This document shows positions 25,370 to 33,906 of a DNA stretch of 33,909 bases, piece after piece. Made by a program: the position numbers and the translations under genes. Origin of the DNA: Crocosphaera sp. (lineage in GTDB: Bacteria > Cyanobacteriota > Cyanobacteriia > Cyanobacteriales > Microcystaceae); contig JASJDW010000014.1 of assembly GCA_030064955.1 (NCBI GenBank), positions 1-33,909 of the forward strand. The letters are read 5' to 3'. A model generated the notes under the pieces. The model was not told the DNA's origin and searched no databases. It saw only the letters and a program-made list of their open reading frames with translations. The stretch's first letter is position 1. The number at the start of each line of letters is the position of its first letter.

Positions 25370-26269
25370 ATGTCTCAAACCCCTGAATCTCTCAAAGCAA
25401 CCCTTGATAGTGTTGAAGATTTATACTCTGTGGTGAAAACCATGAAAGCCCTTGCTGCTGTGAGTATTCGACAGTATGAGCAAGCAGTGCAATCTTTAGT
25501 GGAATATGATCGTACTGTAGAGATGGGGTTTCACATTCTCGCAAAAGAGCGTTATTTTGCAGGAAAATCTCTTGTTTTAACCATAAAAGAACAAAACAAT
25601 CTTCCTGACCCGAAAATTGGCGCAATTATTTTGGGGTCTGATCAAGGATTATGTGGTCAGTTTAATGAAAATATGGCTAAATATGCTAAAAATAAACTTC
25701 AGCCCTCATCTAAGCCGAAAAATCTTTTTTTAGCAATTGTAGGCTCTCGCTTGCTTCCCTATTTTAGAACAAATTCCTATCAACTAGCCAATCCGTTTAT
25801 GCTACCCACTTCAACAGAAGGGATTGGAGAAACGGTACAAGATATCTTATTAATGCTAGATAATTGGCAAGAAAAACATAAAATCAGCAAAATTTTACTT
25901 TTTTACAACCAACCCACCTCAGGGTCTTCTTATCATTCCTGTTATCAACAATTATTACCCCTTGATAGACAGTGGTTGCTATCCTTAGAACGGAAAGACT
26001 GGCCAACAGCCACCCTTCCCACCTTTACAATGGACTGGCAAGACCTTTTTAGAGAACTCATTAGTCAATACTTATTTGTTTCCCTTTATCGCGCTTTAGC
26101 TGCTTCCTTAGCGAGTGAAAACGCCAGTCGTCTTGCTGCTATGCAGTCGGCACAAAAGAATATTGAAGACCATCTTGAAGAACTGAAGGCTCAATATCGT
26201 CGTCAACGTCAAAGTGCCATTACCTCAGAATTATTAGATGTAGTGGCTGGATTTGAAGCGTTAACTTGA
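25370..26269 (+). CDS. atpG: N-ATPase gamma subunit, displaced from its operon
   Basis: 299 aa from the ATG at 25370, preceded by GAGGT. A gamma-type N-terminal helix (SLKATLDSVEDLYSVVKTMKALAAVSIRQYEQ), central IILGSDQGLCGQFNEN and the C-terminal helix (ASENASRLAAMQSAQKNIEDHL) are all present. Gamma is the central rotor shaft. In N-ATPase operons atpG follows atpA directly on the same strand. Here it is on the opposite strand, with a GGDEF gene between. It is divergent from the housekeeping gamma pattern and starts its own transcript. Confidence 0.88.
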   Translation: MSQTPESLKATLDSVEDLYSVVKTMKALAAVSIRQYEQAVQSLVEYDRTVEMGFHILAKERYFAGKSLVLTIKEQNNLPDPKIGAIILGSDQGLCGQFNENMAKYAKNKLQPSSKPKNLFLAIVGSRLLPYFRTNSYQLANPFMLPTSTEGIGETVQDILLMLDNWQEKHKISKILLFYNQPTSGSSYHSCYQQLLPLDRQWLLSLERKDWPTATLPTFTMDWQDLFRELISQYLFVSLYRALAASLASENASRLAAMQSAQKNIEDHLEELKAQYRRQRQSAITSELLDVVAGFEALT

Positions 26270-26359
26270 ATCCCACCATAACAGCTTTATAATACTCTTA
26301 GAAATCTGCTCAAAAGAAAGGGGATAATATAAGAGAAGAGCAAAAAAACATCAAATAAA

Positions 26360-28108
26360 ATGTTTTGGGGTAAAATCACGCAAATACTAATTGTCGCTCT
26401 ACTCTATTTTATCTCTGGAAAAGCTAGTTTCTTCTTCTCTGTTTCTCACAGCATTGTTACCTTAGTGGTGTTCACCGCAGAAGGGTGGGCTCTAGCTGCC
26501 ATTATTTTATGTGGTATACGTATTTGGCCAGGAATTTTTTTAGGACAACTGCTACTTGCTATTAACAATGGACTTCCGTTGATATTAGCATTAGGAATTT
26601 CAACGGTTAATAGTCTAGAAGCAATCATTGGTTTAAAGTTGTTCAAGGGTTTTAACTTACGACCTAATCTAGCTTCGATTCACGATATTTCGGGTTTGCA
26701 AATACTAATTTTTTTAGTATTACAACCTTTTAGTGCTACTTGTGGAACAGTTATTCTCTGGATGGGGGGAATACTATCTACTTCTGAATATGCTAATGCT
26801 TGGTTCTCTTGGTGGTTTGGTAACGCTCTGGGTCAAATTTTACTGACCCCGGTATTGTTATCTCTCTTCAGTCAATTACAAGTTAAAAATAATCAGTTTC
26901 TCAAAGGATGTTTAACCCTACTTCCACTTGTTGGTCTTGGTTGGTTAGTCTTTTTTGTGACTCAAATTGATAGTGTCTCGACAACTTTTGCGATTTTTAT
27001 GCCTTTGTTAGTCTTCATCGCTGTGAGGCAAGGAATGGCAATGGTTACATTAGGGACTTTTTTGATTGCCTCCATAGCACTTTATGCTACCCATAAATCT
27101 ATGGGTCCATTTGTTATTAATGGGGAAGCGCAGCTAGTTGATCTTAACGTCTTTCTCCTTGGTGCCATCATGACAGCACAATTTGTTGCCGCGCTTTTTT
27201 CAGAGCTTAAGGACAGAGAAAACCAGTTACAACGCTTATCCACTAACGTTTTCGATCATGCTCAAGAGGCGATTGTTATTTTGAATGGCGATCGCGAAAT
27301 CGTTGATGTCAACCACTCATTTGTCGAAATTACTGGCTATCAAAAAAAAGATATCATTGGACGAAATTCCCAATTTATCTTTGACAACCCTCTCAACTCC
27401 CAAATTTATCCCACCATGTGGCAGTCTGTGGAAACAACTGGTTCTTGGCATGGAGAAATTTTCAGTCAACGGGTGTCAGGGGAAGATTATCCTGAGTTAT
27501 TGACCATCTCATCTGTTCGGAATGACAAGGAAGAAGTGACCCACTATATTGCTCTATTTGTTGATATTACTGAACTGAAAAAGAATGAAGAAAAACTGTT
27601 GCAGATGGCTTTATTTGATCAACTGACTGGTTTACCTAATCGTCGTTTAATGTGCGATCGATTAACCCAGGAGATGTACAAAGCTTCTCGAAACAATCAT
27701 TTAATTGCTATCTTTTACTTGGATTTAGATGGTTTTAAGAAGGTTAACGACACACTCGGTCATGAAGTTGGTGATCGATTATTGATTGAAATAGCCGCTC
27801 GATTTAAAGCTTGTCTAAGATCTGGGGATACTGTAGCCCGTATGGGGGGAGATGAATTTGTGATCGTACTATCGTCATTATCAGGTGAACAAGAGTGTCA
27901 TGACATTTTACAGCGAATTGTCGATGTGGCTAACGAACCCGTTTTGATCGATTCTCAAATCGCATCTGTCTCAGTAAGTATTGGATTCACCCTTTATCCT
28001 CAAGATAACAGTGATATTAAAACGTTAATCCGCCATGCTGACACTGCTATGTATTGTGCGAAAAAAGCAGGTAAAGGATGCTATTATTTATTCGATCCAG
28101 ATCAATGA
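26360..28108 (+). CDS. Membrane diguanylate cyclase, MASE1-PAS-GGDEF
   Basis: 582 aa. About residues 1-280 are a multi-helix MASE1 sensor, about 290-415 a PAS domain ([38 protein letters not shown]) and about 420-582 a GGDEF domain. The active site is intact (RMGGDEF), and an RxxD inhibitory site lies five residues before it (RSGD). It should make c-di-GMP under product feedback. The stop codon overlaps the atpA stop region convergently (28102-28108). It lies 90 bases after atpG on the same strand. Confidence 0.93.
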   Translation: MFWGKITQILIVALLYFISGKASFFFSVSHSIVTLVVFTAEGWALAAIILCGIRIWPGIFLGQLLLAINNGLPLILALGISTVNSLEAIIGLKLFKGFNLRPNLASIHDISGLQILIFLVLQPFSATCGTVILWMGGILSTSEYANAWFSWWFGNALGQILLTPVLLSLFSQLQVKNNQFLKGCLTLLPLVGLGWLVFFVTQIDSVSTTFAIFMPLLVFIAVRQGMAMVTLGTFLIASIALYATHKSMGPFVINGEAQLVDLNVFLLGAIMTAQFVAALFSELKDRENQLQRLSTNVFDHAQEAIVILNGDREIVDVNHSFVEITGYQKKDIIGRNSQFIFDNPLNSQIYPTMWQSVETTGSWHGEIFSQRVSGEDYPELLTISSVRNDKEEVTHYIALFVDITELKKNEEKLLQMALFDQLTGLPNRRLMCDRLTQEMYKASRNNHLIAIFYLDLDGFKKVNDTLGHEVGDRLLIEIAARFKACLRSGDTVARMGGDEFVIVLSSLSGEQECHDILQRIVDVANEPVLIDSQIASVSVSIGFTLYPQDNSDIKTLIRHADTAMYCAKKAGKGCYYLFDPDQ

Positions 28109-29610
28109 CAAGCTTCCTGAGCATGATTTAATAATGCTTTTTTGTCTTCTTTACTTAAAGATTCTCCCGATTGAATCTTGTGACAAATTTCGGGAAGGTG
28201 TTGTGTGACCACCTCACAAATTTTCCTTTCTGCTTCTCTAATCTTCTCCAATGGTACATTGTCTAAAATCCCTTCATTGATGGCAAATAATACTGCAATT
28301 TGTTCCGCAGCGGAAAGGGGTTGAGATTGGGGTTGTTTGAGAATTTCTCGGACTCTCCTCCCCCGTTCTAGGGTTTGACGGGTATCTTCATCTAATTGTG
28401 TGCCAAAACGGGCAAATACTTCCACTTCTTGGAATTGAGAATAGGATAAGCGTAAATCTCCTGCTACCTCTCCATAGGCCCGTAATTGGGTTTTTCCTCC
28501 GACCCGTGACACGGATTTTCCTACGGATACTGGGGGTAAAATGCCTTTTTGATAAAGGTCTGGAGACAGATAAATTTGACCATCGGTAATGGAAATTAAA
28601 TTGGTAGGAATATAAGCAGAAATACTTTGGGCTTGGGTTTCAATAATCGGTAACGCGGTTAAAGAACCCCCACCCCGTTCTTCTCGCAGATGGGTAGATC
28701 GTTCTAATAATCGAGAATGAATGTAAAAGATATCCCCTGGATAAGCTTCTCTCCCTGGGGGACGGCGTAATAAGAGAGACAGTTCTCGGTACGCCCAAGC
28801 ATGACGGGTTAAATCATCATAGACAATTAAAACATCCCGTCCCTGTTCCATGAAATATTCTCCAATGGAAGTGGCTGCATAGGGGGTAATATATTGCAAA
28901 CCAGGGGGATCTTCTCCATCGGCCACCACCACAATAGAATAGTGTAAGGCATCTGCTTGACGTAATTGTTCAATAACTTTTGCCACAGCAGAAGTCCGTT
29001 GACCAATGGCGCAATAAATACAAATAACATTCTTATCCTTTTGATTGAGTATGGTATCCACTGCGATCGCTGTTTTTCCAATTTGGCGATCGCCGATAAT
29101 GAGTTCTCGCTGTCCCCGTCCAACGGGAATTAAGGCATCCACCACTTTTAACCCTGTTTGTAGGGGAACAGTAACCGGCGCGCGATGGATAAAGGGAGGG
29201 GCTTTTCGTTCGATAGGAAATTGGGTTTGGGTGGAAATTGTTCCTTGATTATCAAGAGGGCGACCTAAACCGTCGATAATGCGTCCTAATAAAGCTTCTC
29301 CCACGGGAATTTGCACAATTTTGCCCGTTCGTTTCACATCTTGACCGGCTTCTAAATGTTCGCTGTTTCCTAATAAAATAACCCCTAATTCATCGGGATC
29401 TAAGTTGAAGGCAATCCCTAGTACATCTCCTGGAAAACGAACTAATTCATCGGCTTTAACGTTGGGTAAACCAGTGACTTTAGCGACTCCTTGATCGATG
29501 GATTTCAGGATACCAATTTCTTGCGGTTGAATTTTTGCTTGATAATTGTTTAATGTTTCGTCAAGCTGAGTAATGGTATTTTCGAGTACAATTTTTAAGG
29601 TTTTTTCCAT
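28102..29610 (-). CDS. atpA: N-ATPase alpha subunit
   Basis: 502 aa. Complete F1 alpha subunit with Walker [41 protein letters not shown] and [10 protein letters not shown]. The operon context (AtpR and large AtpF) makes it the N-ATPase paralogue rather than the housekeeping ATP synthase, whose genes would sit elsewhere. It starts 15 bases after the C-terminal remnant of parE and is cut off from atpF by parD and a tnpB element, so it probably depends on its own or element-borne transcription. Confidence 0.93.
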   Translation of the reverse strand: MEKTLKIVLENTITQLDETLNNYQAKIQPQEIGILKSIDQGVAKVTGLPNVKADELVRFPGDVLGIAFNLDPDELGVILLGNSEHLEAGQDVKRTGKIVQIPVGEALLGRIIDGLGRPLDNQGTISTQTQFPIERKAPPFIHRAPVTVPLQTGLKVVDALIPVGRGQRELIIGDRQIGKTAIAVDTILNQKDKNVICIYCAIGQRTSAVAKVIEQLRQADALHYSIVVVADGEDPPGLQYITPYAATSIGEYFMEQGRDVLIVYDDLTRHAWAYRELSLLLRRPPGREAYPGDIFYIHSRLLERSTHLREERGGGSLTALPIIETQAQSISAYIPTNLISITDGQIYLSPDLYQKGILPPVSVGKSVSRVGGKTQLRAYGEVAGDLRLSYSQFQEVEVFARFGTQLDEDTRQTLERGRRVREILKQPQSQPLSAAEQIAVLFAINEGILDNVPLEKIREAERKICEVVTQHLPEICHKIQSGESLSKEDKKALLNHAQEACH

Positions 29611-29625
29611 GAGTCAAGTAGCCAC

Positions 29626-29679
29626 TTAGATTTCTTGATCGAGAATTGTAGGAATATCACGAGAAACATGAATAATTCT
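29626..29679 (-). pseudogene. parE: parE, C-terminal fragment beyond the insertion element
   Basis: Reading on the minus strand gives RIIHVSRDIPTILDQEI and a stop at 29626-29628. This is the standard C-terminus of RelE/ParE toxins (IIRVLHGARDI type). It joins in frame with the middle fragment at 31387-31470, so an element of about 1.7 kb sits between two adjacent parE codons. Confidence 0.75.
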
Positions 29680-29719
29680 TGACTTCTCCATCGCTTAAAA
29701 GACGATAGATTCTAAGCAG

Positions 29720-31093
29720 TTAAGCTTCAATGGGCTGAAGCCACATTTCCGCTTGCTTACGGTATGATTTAGTTAGACAATCTAAGTCGTACCGTGTAGG
29801 AACAGTCAATCGTTCCTTAACCACCCTGGCTAGGTTTATTCCTAGCTGTGTGGCTACCTTTTTTAACAGATTTGCTGCTGCTTGAATGTCAGCATTTACC
29901 AAATATCCTTTAGCCGTTTGATACAACCCACGCTTAATTCGCTTTCCTGAAAACTTATACCCTTTGGGTTTTTCACCATAATTTGGGACTAGATCGTTAT
30001 CAAGGAAACTAGCTTTTGAGCTATACGCTTCATCAATTTCAGTAAATACTAGACCTACTGATTCAGCTAATTGTTGAATACGATTTTTAAGTCTTGCTGT
30101 TGGAATTTGTACGAAGTTTTGATTATTAGTTTTACCTATTTTAATTGAGTCTTTTTGTCTATTATTCCAACCAAAAACGATGTTACCAATTTGATGTTTT
30201 AAGCAGTAATTAATGATAAATCTTGCTGCCTTGTTAACAGCATCCCTCATTTGACAATTACGTTTGTGGGTAGCTTGCTCTAATTTGTTATCCCAGTAAT
30301 CTTGAGATTTACCTTGTTTCTGTTTAGCAACAAAACGATTATACCGTTGGTTGATAGACTTAATTTTTCTTCCGTTGACAATAAAAGATTTACCTTTTGT
30401 TGTTAGGCAACTAAGCCAATTATCAACTCCATGATCTATACTAAGCGCATGAGAATAATCAAGTAATGGTGCTTTAACTACTTTAGTCTTATAAACATAT
30501 TCTGCCCATAATTTACCATTGCTCGGAACAATTCTTATCTCTGCTATATCTTCAGGTTGAAAATTAACCCCACTAGGAATAATAATTGATGGGTTTTCTA
30601 ATTCTTTTCTTTGAGAATTAGCAATAGGTAAATAGCAAATCGCCTCTAGTAGTTCATAACGAATATTTTGGGAGGTAAAAGCGACTTGATATAGTACTTT
30701 TTTACGATAGTTTGGGATTTTAGGTCTATCTTTTATTTCATCATTAAACCACATTGGTAAGAGCTTATTATAACCTTTAATCGCCTCTACTACTGATTTA
30801 ATAGTTTGTTGTCCTTGTTGTCCTCCTATTGCTTGATAATGAACGTTATCTTTGAAGTCTTTGCATAACTGAGCATAACTGACTTTAATTCGTCTTAAAC
30901 GAGGACTTCTTCTGTAATTATCACTTTTGTCAAACCAAGTTTTATAATTACAGTTTCCAAAGTAATCTTGACGAACTAAGAATAAAACAGAGTTATATAG
31001 CTTATTTGATTGCTCACAACACCATAAAAGGTAAGCATGAGCTTCATCATCTATATTGCCTGTTAATAAGATTTTCTGAGTCTGATAATTCAT
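29720..31093 (-). CDS. tnpB: TnpB of the type with relocated glutamate and no zinc finger
   Basis: 457 aa. RuvC Asp220 in LSIDHGVDNWLS and Asp402 in LVNADIQAAANLL are present. The usual Glu position reads NIVFGWNNRQKD and has no acidic residue. Instead Glu355 lies in IDEAYSSKASFLD, matching the EESYTSKAS motif of a TnpB branch with a moved catalytic glutamate. The CxxC zinc finger is absent, and FSGKRIKRGLYQT marks this branch. The gene is probably an RNA-guided nuclease. A guide RNA would be expected from the 3' end (about 29680-29760). It is unlike the canonical TnpB at 19394-20620. Confidence 0.88.
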   Translation of the reverse strand: MNYQTQKILLTGNIDDEAHAYLLWCCEQSNKLYNSVLFLVRQDYFGNCNYKTWFDKSDNYRRSPRLRRIKVSYAQLCKDFKDNVHYQAIGGQQGQQTIKSVVEAIKGYNKLLPMWFNDEIKDRPKIPNYRKKVLYQVAFTSQNIRYELLEAICYLPIANSQRKELENPSIIIPSGVNFQPEDIAEIRIVPSNGKLWAEYVYKTKVVKAPLLDYSHALSIDHGVDNWLSCLTTKGKSFIVNGRKIKSINQRYNRFVAKQKQGKSQDYWDNKLEQATHKRNCQMRDAVNKAARFIINYCLKHQIGNIVFGWNNRQKDSIKIGKTNNQNFVQIPTARLKNRIQQLAESVGLVFTEIDEAYSSKASFLDNDLVPNYGEKPKGYKFSGKRIKRGLYQTAKGYLVNADIQAAANLLKKVATQLGINLARVVKERLTVPTRYDLDCLTKSYRKQAEMWLQPIEA

Positions 31094-31129
31094 GTTATTA
31101 TTTTAGCGTTATGCAATGGCATTGCCAAT

Positions 31130-31270
31130 ATGGTTAAGAAAAACTTTACAATTAGATTGAGTGATAAAAGACTGGCTAAACTAAGGCTTTATGCACAGCA
31201 AAAAGACAAGACTATGACGCAGGTTTTAGAGGAGTGTATTGATAAACTTAAATTAGATACGGGAGGTTAA
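31130..31270 (+). CDS. Small ribbon-helix-helix protein of the tnpB element, 46 aa
   Basis: Starts MVKKNFTIRLSDKRLAKLRL and ends KLKLDTGG. A beta strand (NFTIRLS) and two helices (KRLAKLRLYAQQK, MTQVLEECIDKLK) fit the RHH fold. It starts 36 bases from tnpB in divergent orientation and ends 12 bases before the left-end structure. A homologue sits in the eroded element at 21622-21771, so the gene is a regular part of this element and probably controls tnpB or binds the end. Confidence 0.7.
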   Translation: MVKKNFTIRLSDKRLAKLRLYAQQKDKTMTQVLEECIDKLKLDTGG

Positions 31271-31282
31271 AACAAGGTGGCG

Positions 31283-31386
31283 TGTGCGGAATCGAATTCC
31301 GCACCTTGTGACCGCCGTCTCCGTTCGCTCCACTACCACCCCTTAAAAGGAGGTGGCTATTTCTCGCTCACAGTTTTTCTTGGTAT
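31283..31386 (+). repeat. Structured left end of the tnpB element
   Basis: Hairpin GTGCGGAA/TTCCGCAC (31284-31304), then CGCCGTC and a second hairpin of 21 bases (CCACC...GGTGG, 31336-31356). An outer pairing GTGA/TCAC closes it. Relative to bases 1-105, the second hairpin differs in both arms yet still pairs, and the loop TTAAAA is unchanged. Confidence 0.75.
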
Positions 31387-31510
31387 AATTATCAATTTTT
31401 TGTTTTCGGTAAGAGAAAAAATCAAATATTTATCGAAGTCTTTTACTTTCCATTTTCTGAGTCCTTTTAGTTGCGAATTATTTGAAAAATAAAAATACGT
31501 AAACCCATGA
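31387..31510 (-). pseudogene. parE: parE, N-terminal and middle fragments (deleted and split)
   Basis: Directly after parD (minus strand) an ATG at 31507-31509 gives MGLRIFIFQ, like a ParE start. A deletion with a frame change follows, then NSQLKGLRKWKVKDFDKYLIF (here NSQLKGLRKW and KVKDFDKYLIF), matching the middle of ParE, and SLTENKKLII up to the element border at 31387. About 50 residues of the N-terminal half are missing. The toxin is therefore dead twice over: by deletion and by insertion. Confidence 0.72.
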
Positions 31511-31762
31511 TTAATCCTGGTTGATACGGTCAATTACTTCTTTACGCTTATTTGTCCACCATTCTTCCGTCATTTCGATTGGTTCTCCACTGTTTAATCC
31601 TTCAAGTAATAACTTTTCTATCTGTTTTTGTGCTTCTTTTTCTTGTTCTTGGCGGATAAGATCAACAATATATTCATCAGCACTACTATAACCTTTAGCT
31701 TGAAGCTGTTGATCAATAAATTCGCGCATTGTATCAGATAAAGATATATTTAGATTTGTCAT
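31511..31762 (-). CDS. parD: ParD-type antitoxin, orphaned
   Basis: 83 aa from the ATG at 31762 (another ATG is one codon upstream). N-terminal ribbon-helix-helix domain (NLNISLSDTMREFIDQQL, SSADEYIVDLIRQEQ) and a C-terminal tail that would wrap ParE (EPIEMTEEWWTNKRKEV). Its toxin gene lies immediately downstream but is broken. The antitoxin is intact, so it may still repress its own promoter or neutralise other ParE proteins. It sits between atpF and atpA, where N-ATPase operons normally have no gene. Confidence 0.88.
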   Translation of the reverse strand: MTNLNISLSDTMREFIDQQLQAKGYSSADEYIVDLIRQEQEKEAQKQIEKLLLEGLNSGEPIEMTEEWWTNKRKEVIDRINQD

Positions 31763-31839
31763 CATGATGAGCCAAATAAACACTATTTTTAGTTTAGCAT
31801 TTTGGGCTAATTTTTACTACTAAATATTATTGATTAAAG

Positions 31840-32583
31840 TCAATTTTTTTCGATATCTAAATCCTCTATATAGTTCTTTAAATTCCAAGCAATTTTATAG
31901 TTATTAGATTGTAGTTCAAGTCCACAAATTAAATCTGAACTGGTGATAAACTGTATGTTATTGCCTTGATAAATTTGAGTTTGATGTAATGAGTTTATAA
32001 GGCGATCGCGACTTTCGGAGGAAATCTCAAAATGACTGCGAATAGTTAAATCATTTTCTGTCGTGTTAAAAGATTTGACTAGATTTTCTCGCTCTTGTTC
32101 TGATAAATTTTCGAGACGATGAATAAATCGAGTAATCATTTGTTGTTCTAAGGAAACATCAGCTAAGTCTGCCAAAATATGATGAGTCATTTTGTAAACT
32201 TGATGTATAATTTTTTCCTGAAAGCTATTAAAAAATTGTGTTTTTTCTTGTTCCATAGACTCTTGCCAAGATTTCCGTTTTTGTTCAACATCTTGGTGAG
32301 CTTGCTCAACTAAATCATCATATTTCTCTTCTGCTTTTATTTCAGCTTGATTCATTATATTTTGTTGTTTTTTTTCTAATTCTTGCTGCTTTTGTTGATA
32401 AGAATCAGCTTCTTCTTTGGCTAATTTTTTTTCTTTTTCTGTTTCTTGCCAACGCTGTTGGATTTCCTGTTGACGAGCTTTAATGGTTTTAACTATCGGT
32501 TTATACAGAAAACGATTAAGCAAAAAAATTAAAATGAGGAAATTAATAGTTTGAGCAATAACGGTAAACCAATTAATTAGCAC
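31840..32583 (-). CDS. atpF: N-ATPase b subunit with delta-like C-terminus
   Basis: 247 aa, starting with GTG at 32583, three bases after the atpE stop, so translation is coupled. One N-terminal membrane helix (TVIAQTINFLILIFLL), a charged coiled coil of about 100 residues as the peripheral stalk, and a C-terminal region ending LICGLELQSNNYKIAWNLKNYI (in parts: LICGLELQ, YKIAWNLKNYI), which resembles the end of F1 delta. N-ATPase operons lack a separate delta gene, and this long b subunit probably supplies that function. Confidence 0.88.
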   Translation of the reverse strand: MLINWFTVIAQTINFLILIFLLNRFLYKPIVKTIKARQQEIQQRWQETEKEKKLAKEEADSYQQKQQELEKKQQNIMNQAEIKAEEKYDDLVEQAHQDVEQKRKSWQESMEQEKTQFFNSFQEKIIHQVYKMTHHILADLADVSLEQQMITRFIHRLENLSEQERENLVKSFNTTENDLTIRSHFEISSESRDRLINSLHQTQIYQGNNIQFITSSDLICGLELQSNNYKIAWNLKNYIEDLDIEKN

Positions 32584-32586
32584 CAG

Positions 32587-32865
32587 TTAACCCCCTGCAT
32601 TTTGTACAAAATAATTCCAAAAAGGATTAGCAAAAATTAAAATCATGGAAACAACAAAACAGTAAATTGCTGTTGATTCTACTAAGGCTAAACCCACAAA
32701 TAAAGTACGAGTAATAGTATTCGCTTTATCTGGTTGTTGTGCCAACGCTCGTAAAGCATTTGCCAACGCTAACCCTTCTCCAATAGCAGGAGCAACGGAA
32801 CCGATCGCAATGGTTAATCCTGCTGTAATAATGGAAATTATACCAGTTAAACCTAGATTGTCCAT
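32587..32865 (-). CDS. atpE: N-ATPase c subunit
   Basis: 92 aa, two membrane helices. Helix 1 has GSVAPAIGEGLALANAL with Glu30, and helix 2 has GLALVESTAIYCF with Glu63, Ser64 and Thr65. Two facing carboxylates plus Ser/Thr are the ligand set linked to Na+ binding in N-ATPase rings, so sodium transport is probable. The Shine-Dalgarno AAGGAGATT is strong, as expected for the most abundant subunit. Confidence 0.93.
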   Translation of the reverse strand: MDNLGLTGIISIITAGLTIAIGSVAPAIGEGLALANALRALAQQPDKANTITRTLFVGLALVESTAIYCFVVSMILIFANPFWNYFVQNAGG

Positions 32866-32904
32866 ACCAAAATCTCCTTATTTTTTGTGCTAATTTTTGT
32901 CTAG

Positions 32905-33600
32905 TTATGATGGCTGATTGTTCTCGGTTTTACGGTGTTGAACATTCATTCCCGATGCAATATAAACCATTGCTAAAATAGTAAAAACATAGGCTTGAAT
33001 AACTCCCACTAATAACCCAAACAAAGTCATCACTGCGGGGAAAAATAAAGGAACAATTGAAATCAAAATAGCCACTAATAAACTGGTACTCATAATGTTT
33101 CCAAAGAGACGAATAGCTAGAGAAACAGTACGAGAGATTTCACTGATCAAATTAAAGGGTAACATGACAGGAGTGGGTTGAATATAATGGCGTAAATAGT
33201 TTTTAATTCCAACATTTTTAATGCCATAAATAGGAACAGCAATAAATACACATAAAGCTAAGGCTGCTGTGGTAGAAAGAGAACCAACAGGGGACTGATA
33301 AACAGGGAAAATAGTTAATACATTGGCCATCGTAATGAATAAAAATAAAGTGCCAATAAAAGGTAAAAATTGATCTGCTTTTTGTTGACTAGCATCCCGA
33401 ATTTGTTGGCGAATTTGTTCTATGATAATTTCTAGGGCAACTTGCCAACGGGATAGTGGGGGTTCAATGGATAATTGGCGAGTAATTAACCAAGATCCTA
33501 ACACCAAAATTAACATTACTAACCAAGTAAAAATAATGGTGGCGTTAAGATTTATCCATTGCCATTGCCAATAAATAATACTGTCAGGGGTAATATCCAT
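32905..33600 (-). CDS. atpB: N-ATPase a subunit
   Basis: 231 aa, about five or six membrane helices. The stator arginine lies in ISRTVSLAIRLFGNIMS, and the last helix has IQAYVFTILAMVYIASGM. It forms the ion half-channels against the c ring. It lies between atpR and atpE, the standard N-ATPase order. Confidence 0.93.
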   Translation of the reverse strand: MDITPDSIIYWQWQWINLNATIIFTWLVMLILVLGSWLITRQLSIEPPLSRWQVALEIIIEQIRQQIRDASQQKADQFLPFIGTLFLFITMANVLTIFPVYQSPVGSLSTTAALALCVFIAVPIYGIKNVGIKNYLRHYIQPTPVMLPFNLISEISRTVSLAIRLFGNIMSTSLLVAILISIVPLFFPAVMTLFGLLVGVIQAYVFTILAMVYIASGMNVQHRKTENNQPS

Positions 33601-33612
33601 GTTATTAGGGAC

Positions 33613-33906
33613 TTATTCAAAATCAGAGTTTAATAACTCAGGTTTCCAAAAATTAGTTAATATCATTCTTGCTAATATAAATCCTCCTAAACAAATTAAG
33701 ATCCTTTGCCACTGTCCATCCATAATGAAGTAAAAGCCAAACAGTGTCACAATAATACGACCCAGAAAACTACCAATAAATAAACGCACTGGATAGGCTG
33801 TCGTCGGTAGTTGTCGCACTGTAATCCAAAGACTACTAAAATAAAAACCTCCTAGAATGATGCCAAAAAGAAAAGTCATTAAACTAGATAAAATAGAGCC
33901 TATCAT
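33613..33906 (-). CDS. atpR: N-ATPase AtpR subunit
   Basis: 97 aa with three hydrophobic segments. An arginine (TVRQLPTTAYPVR) follows the first helix, fitting the small N-ATPase-specific AtpR protein that is thought to help c-ring assembly by pairing Arg with the ring Glu. It begins three bases from the window end, so a slightly earlier start cannot be excluded. The operon's atpD, atpC and atpQ would lie beyond the edge. Confidence 0.85.
   Translation of the reverse strand: MIGSILSSLMTFLFGIILGGFYFSSLWITVRQLPTTAYPVRLFIGSFLGRIIVTLFGFYFIMDGQWQRILICLGGFILARMILTNFWKPELLNSDFE

Larger units (their letters stand above)
29680..31386 (-). mobile_element. TnpB element with divergent RHH gene, inserted in parE
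   Basis: The borders are set by the two parE halves: LII at 31387-31395 on one side and RIIHVSRDI on the other. The element carries tnpB on the minus strand, a 46-aa ribbon-helix-helix gene on the plus strand, a structured left end of about 100 bases and a right end with AGAATCT, a small stem (ATCG/CGAT) and terminal GTCA. No target duplication is evident, as expected for IS200/IS605 or IS607-like elements. No tnpA is present. Confidence 0.78.

Noticed and set aside
29045-29248. Plus-strand frame inside atpA
   Set aside because: Antisense shadow of a conserved F1 alpha gene.
31277-31492. Plus-strand frame of 71 codons
   Set aside because: It runs through the element's structured end and the antisense of the parE fragment, and resembles no protein.
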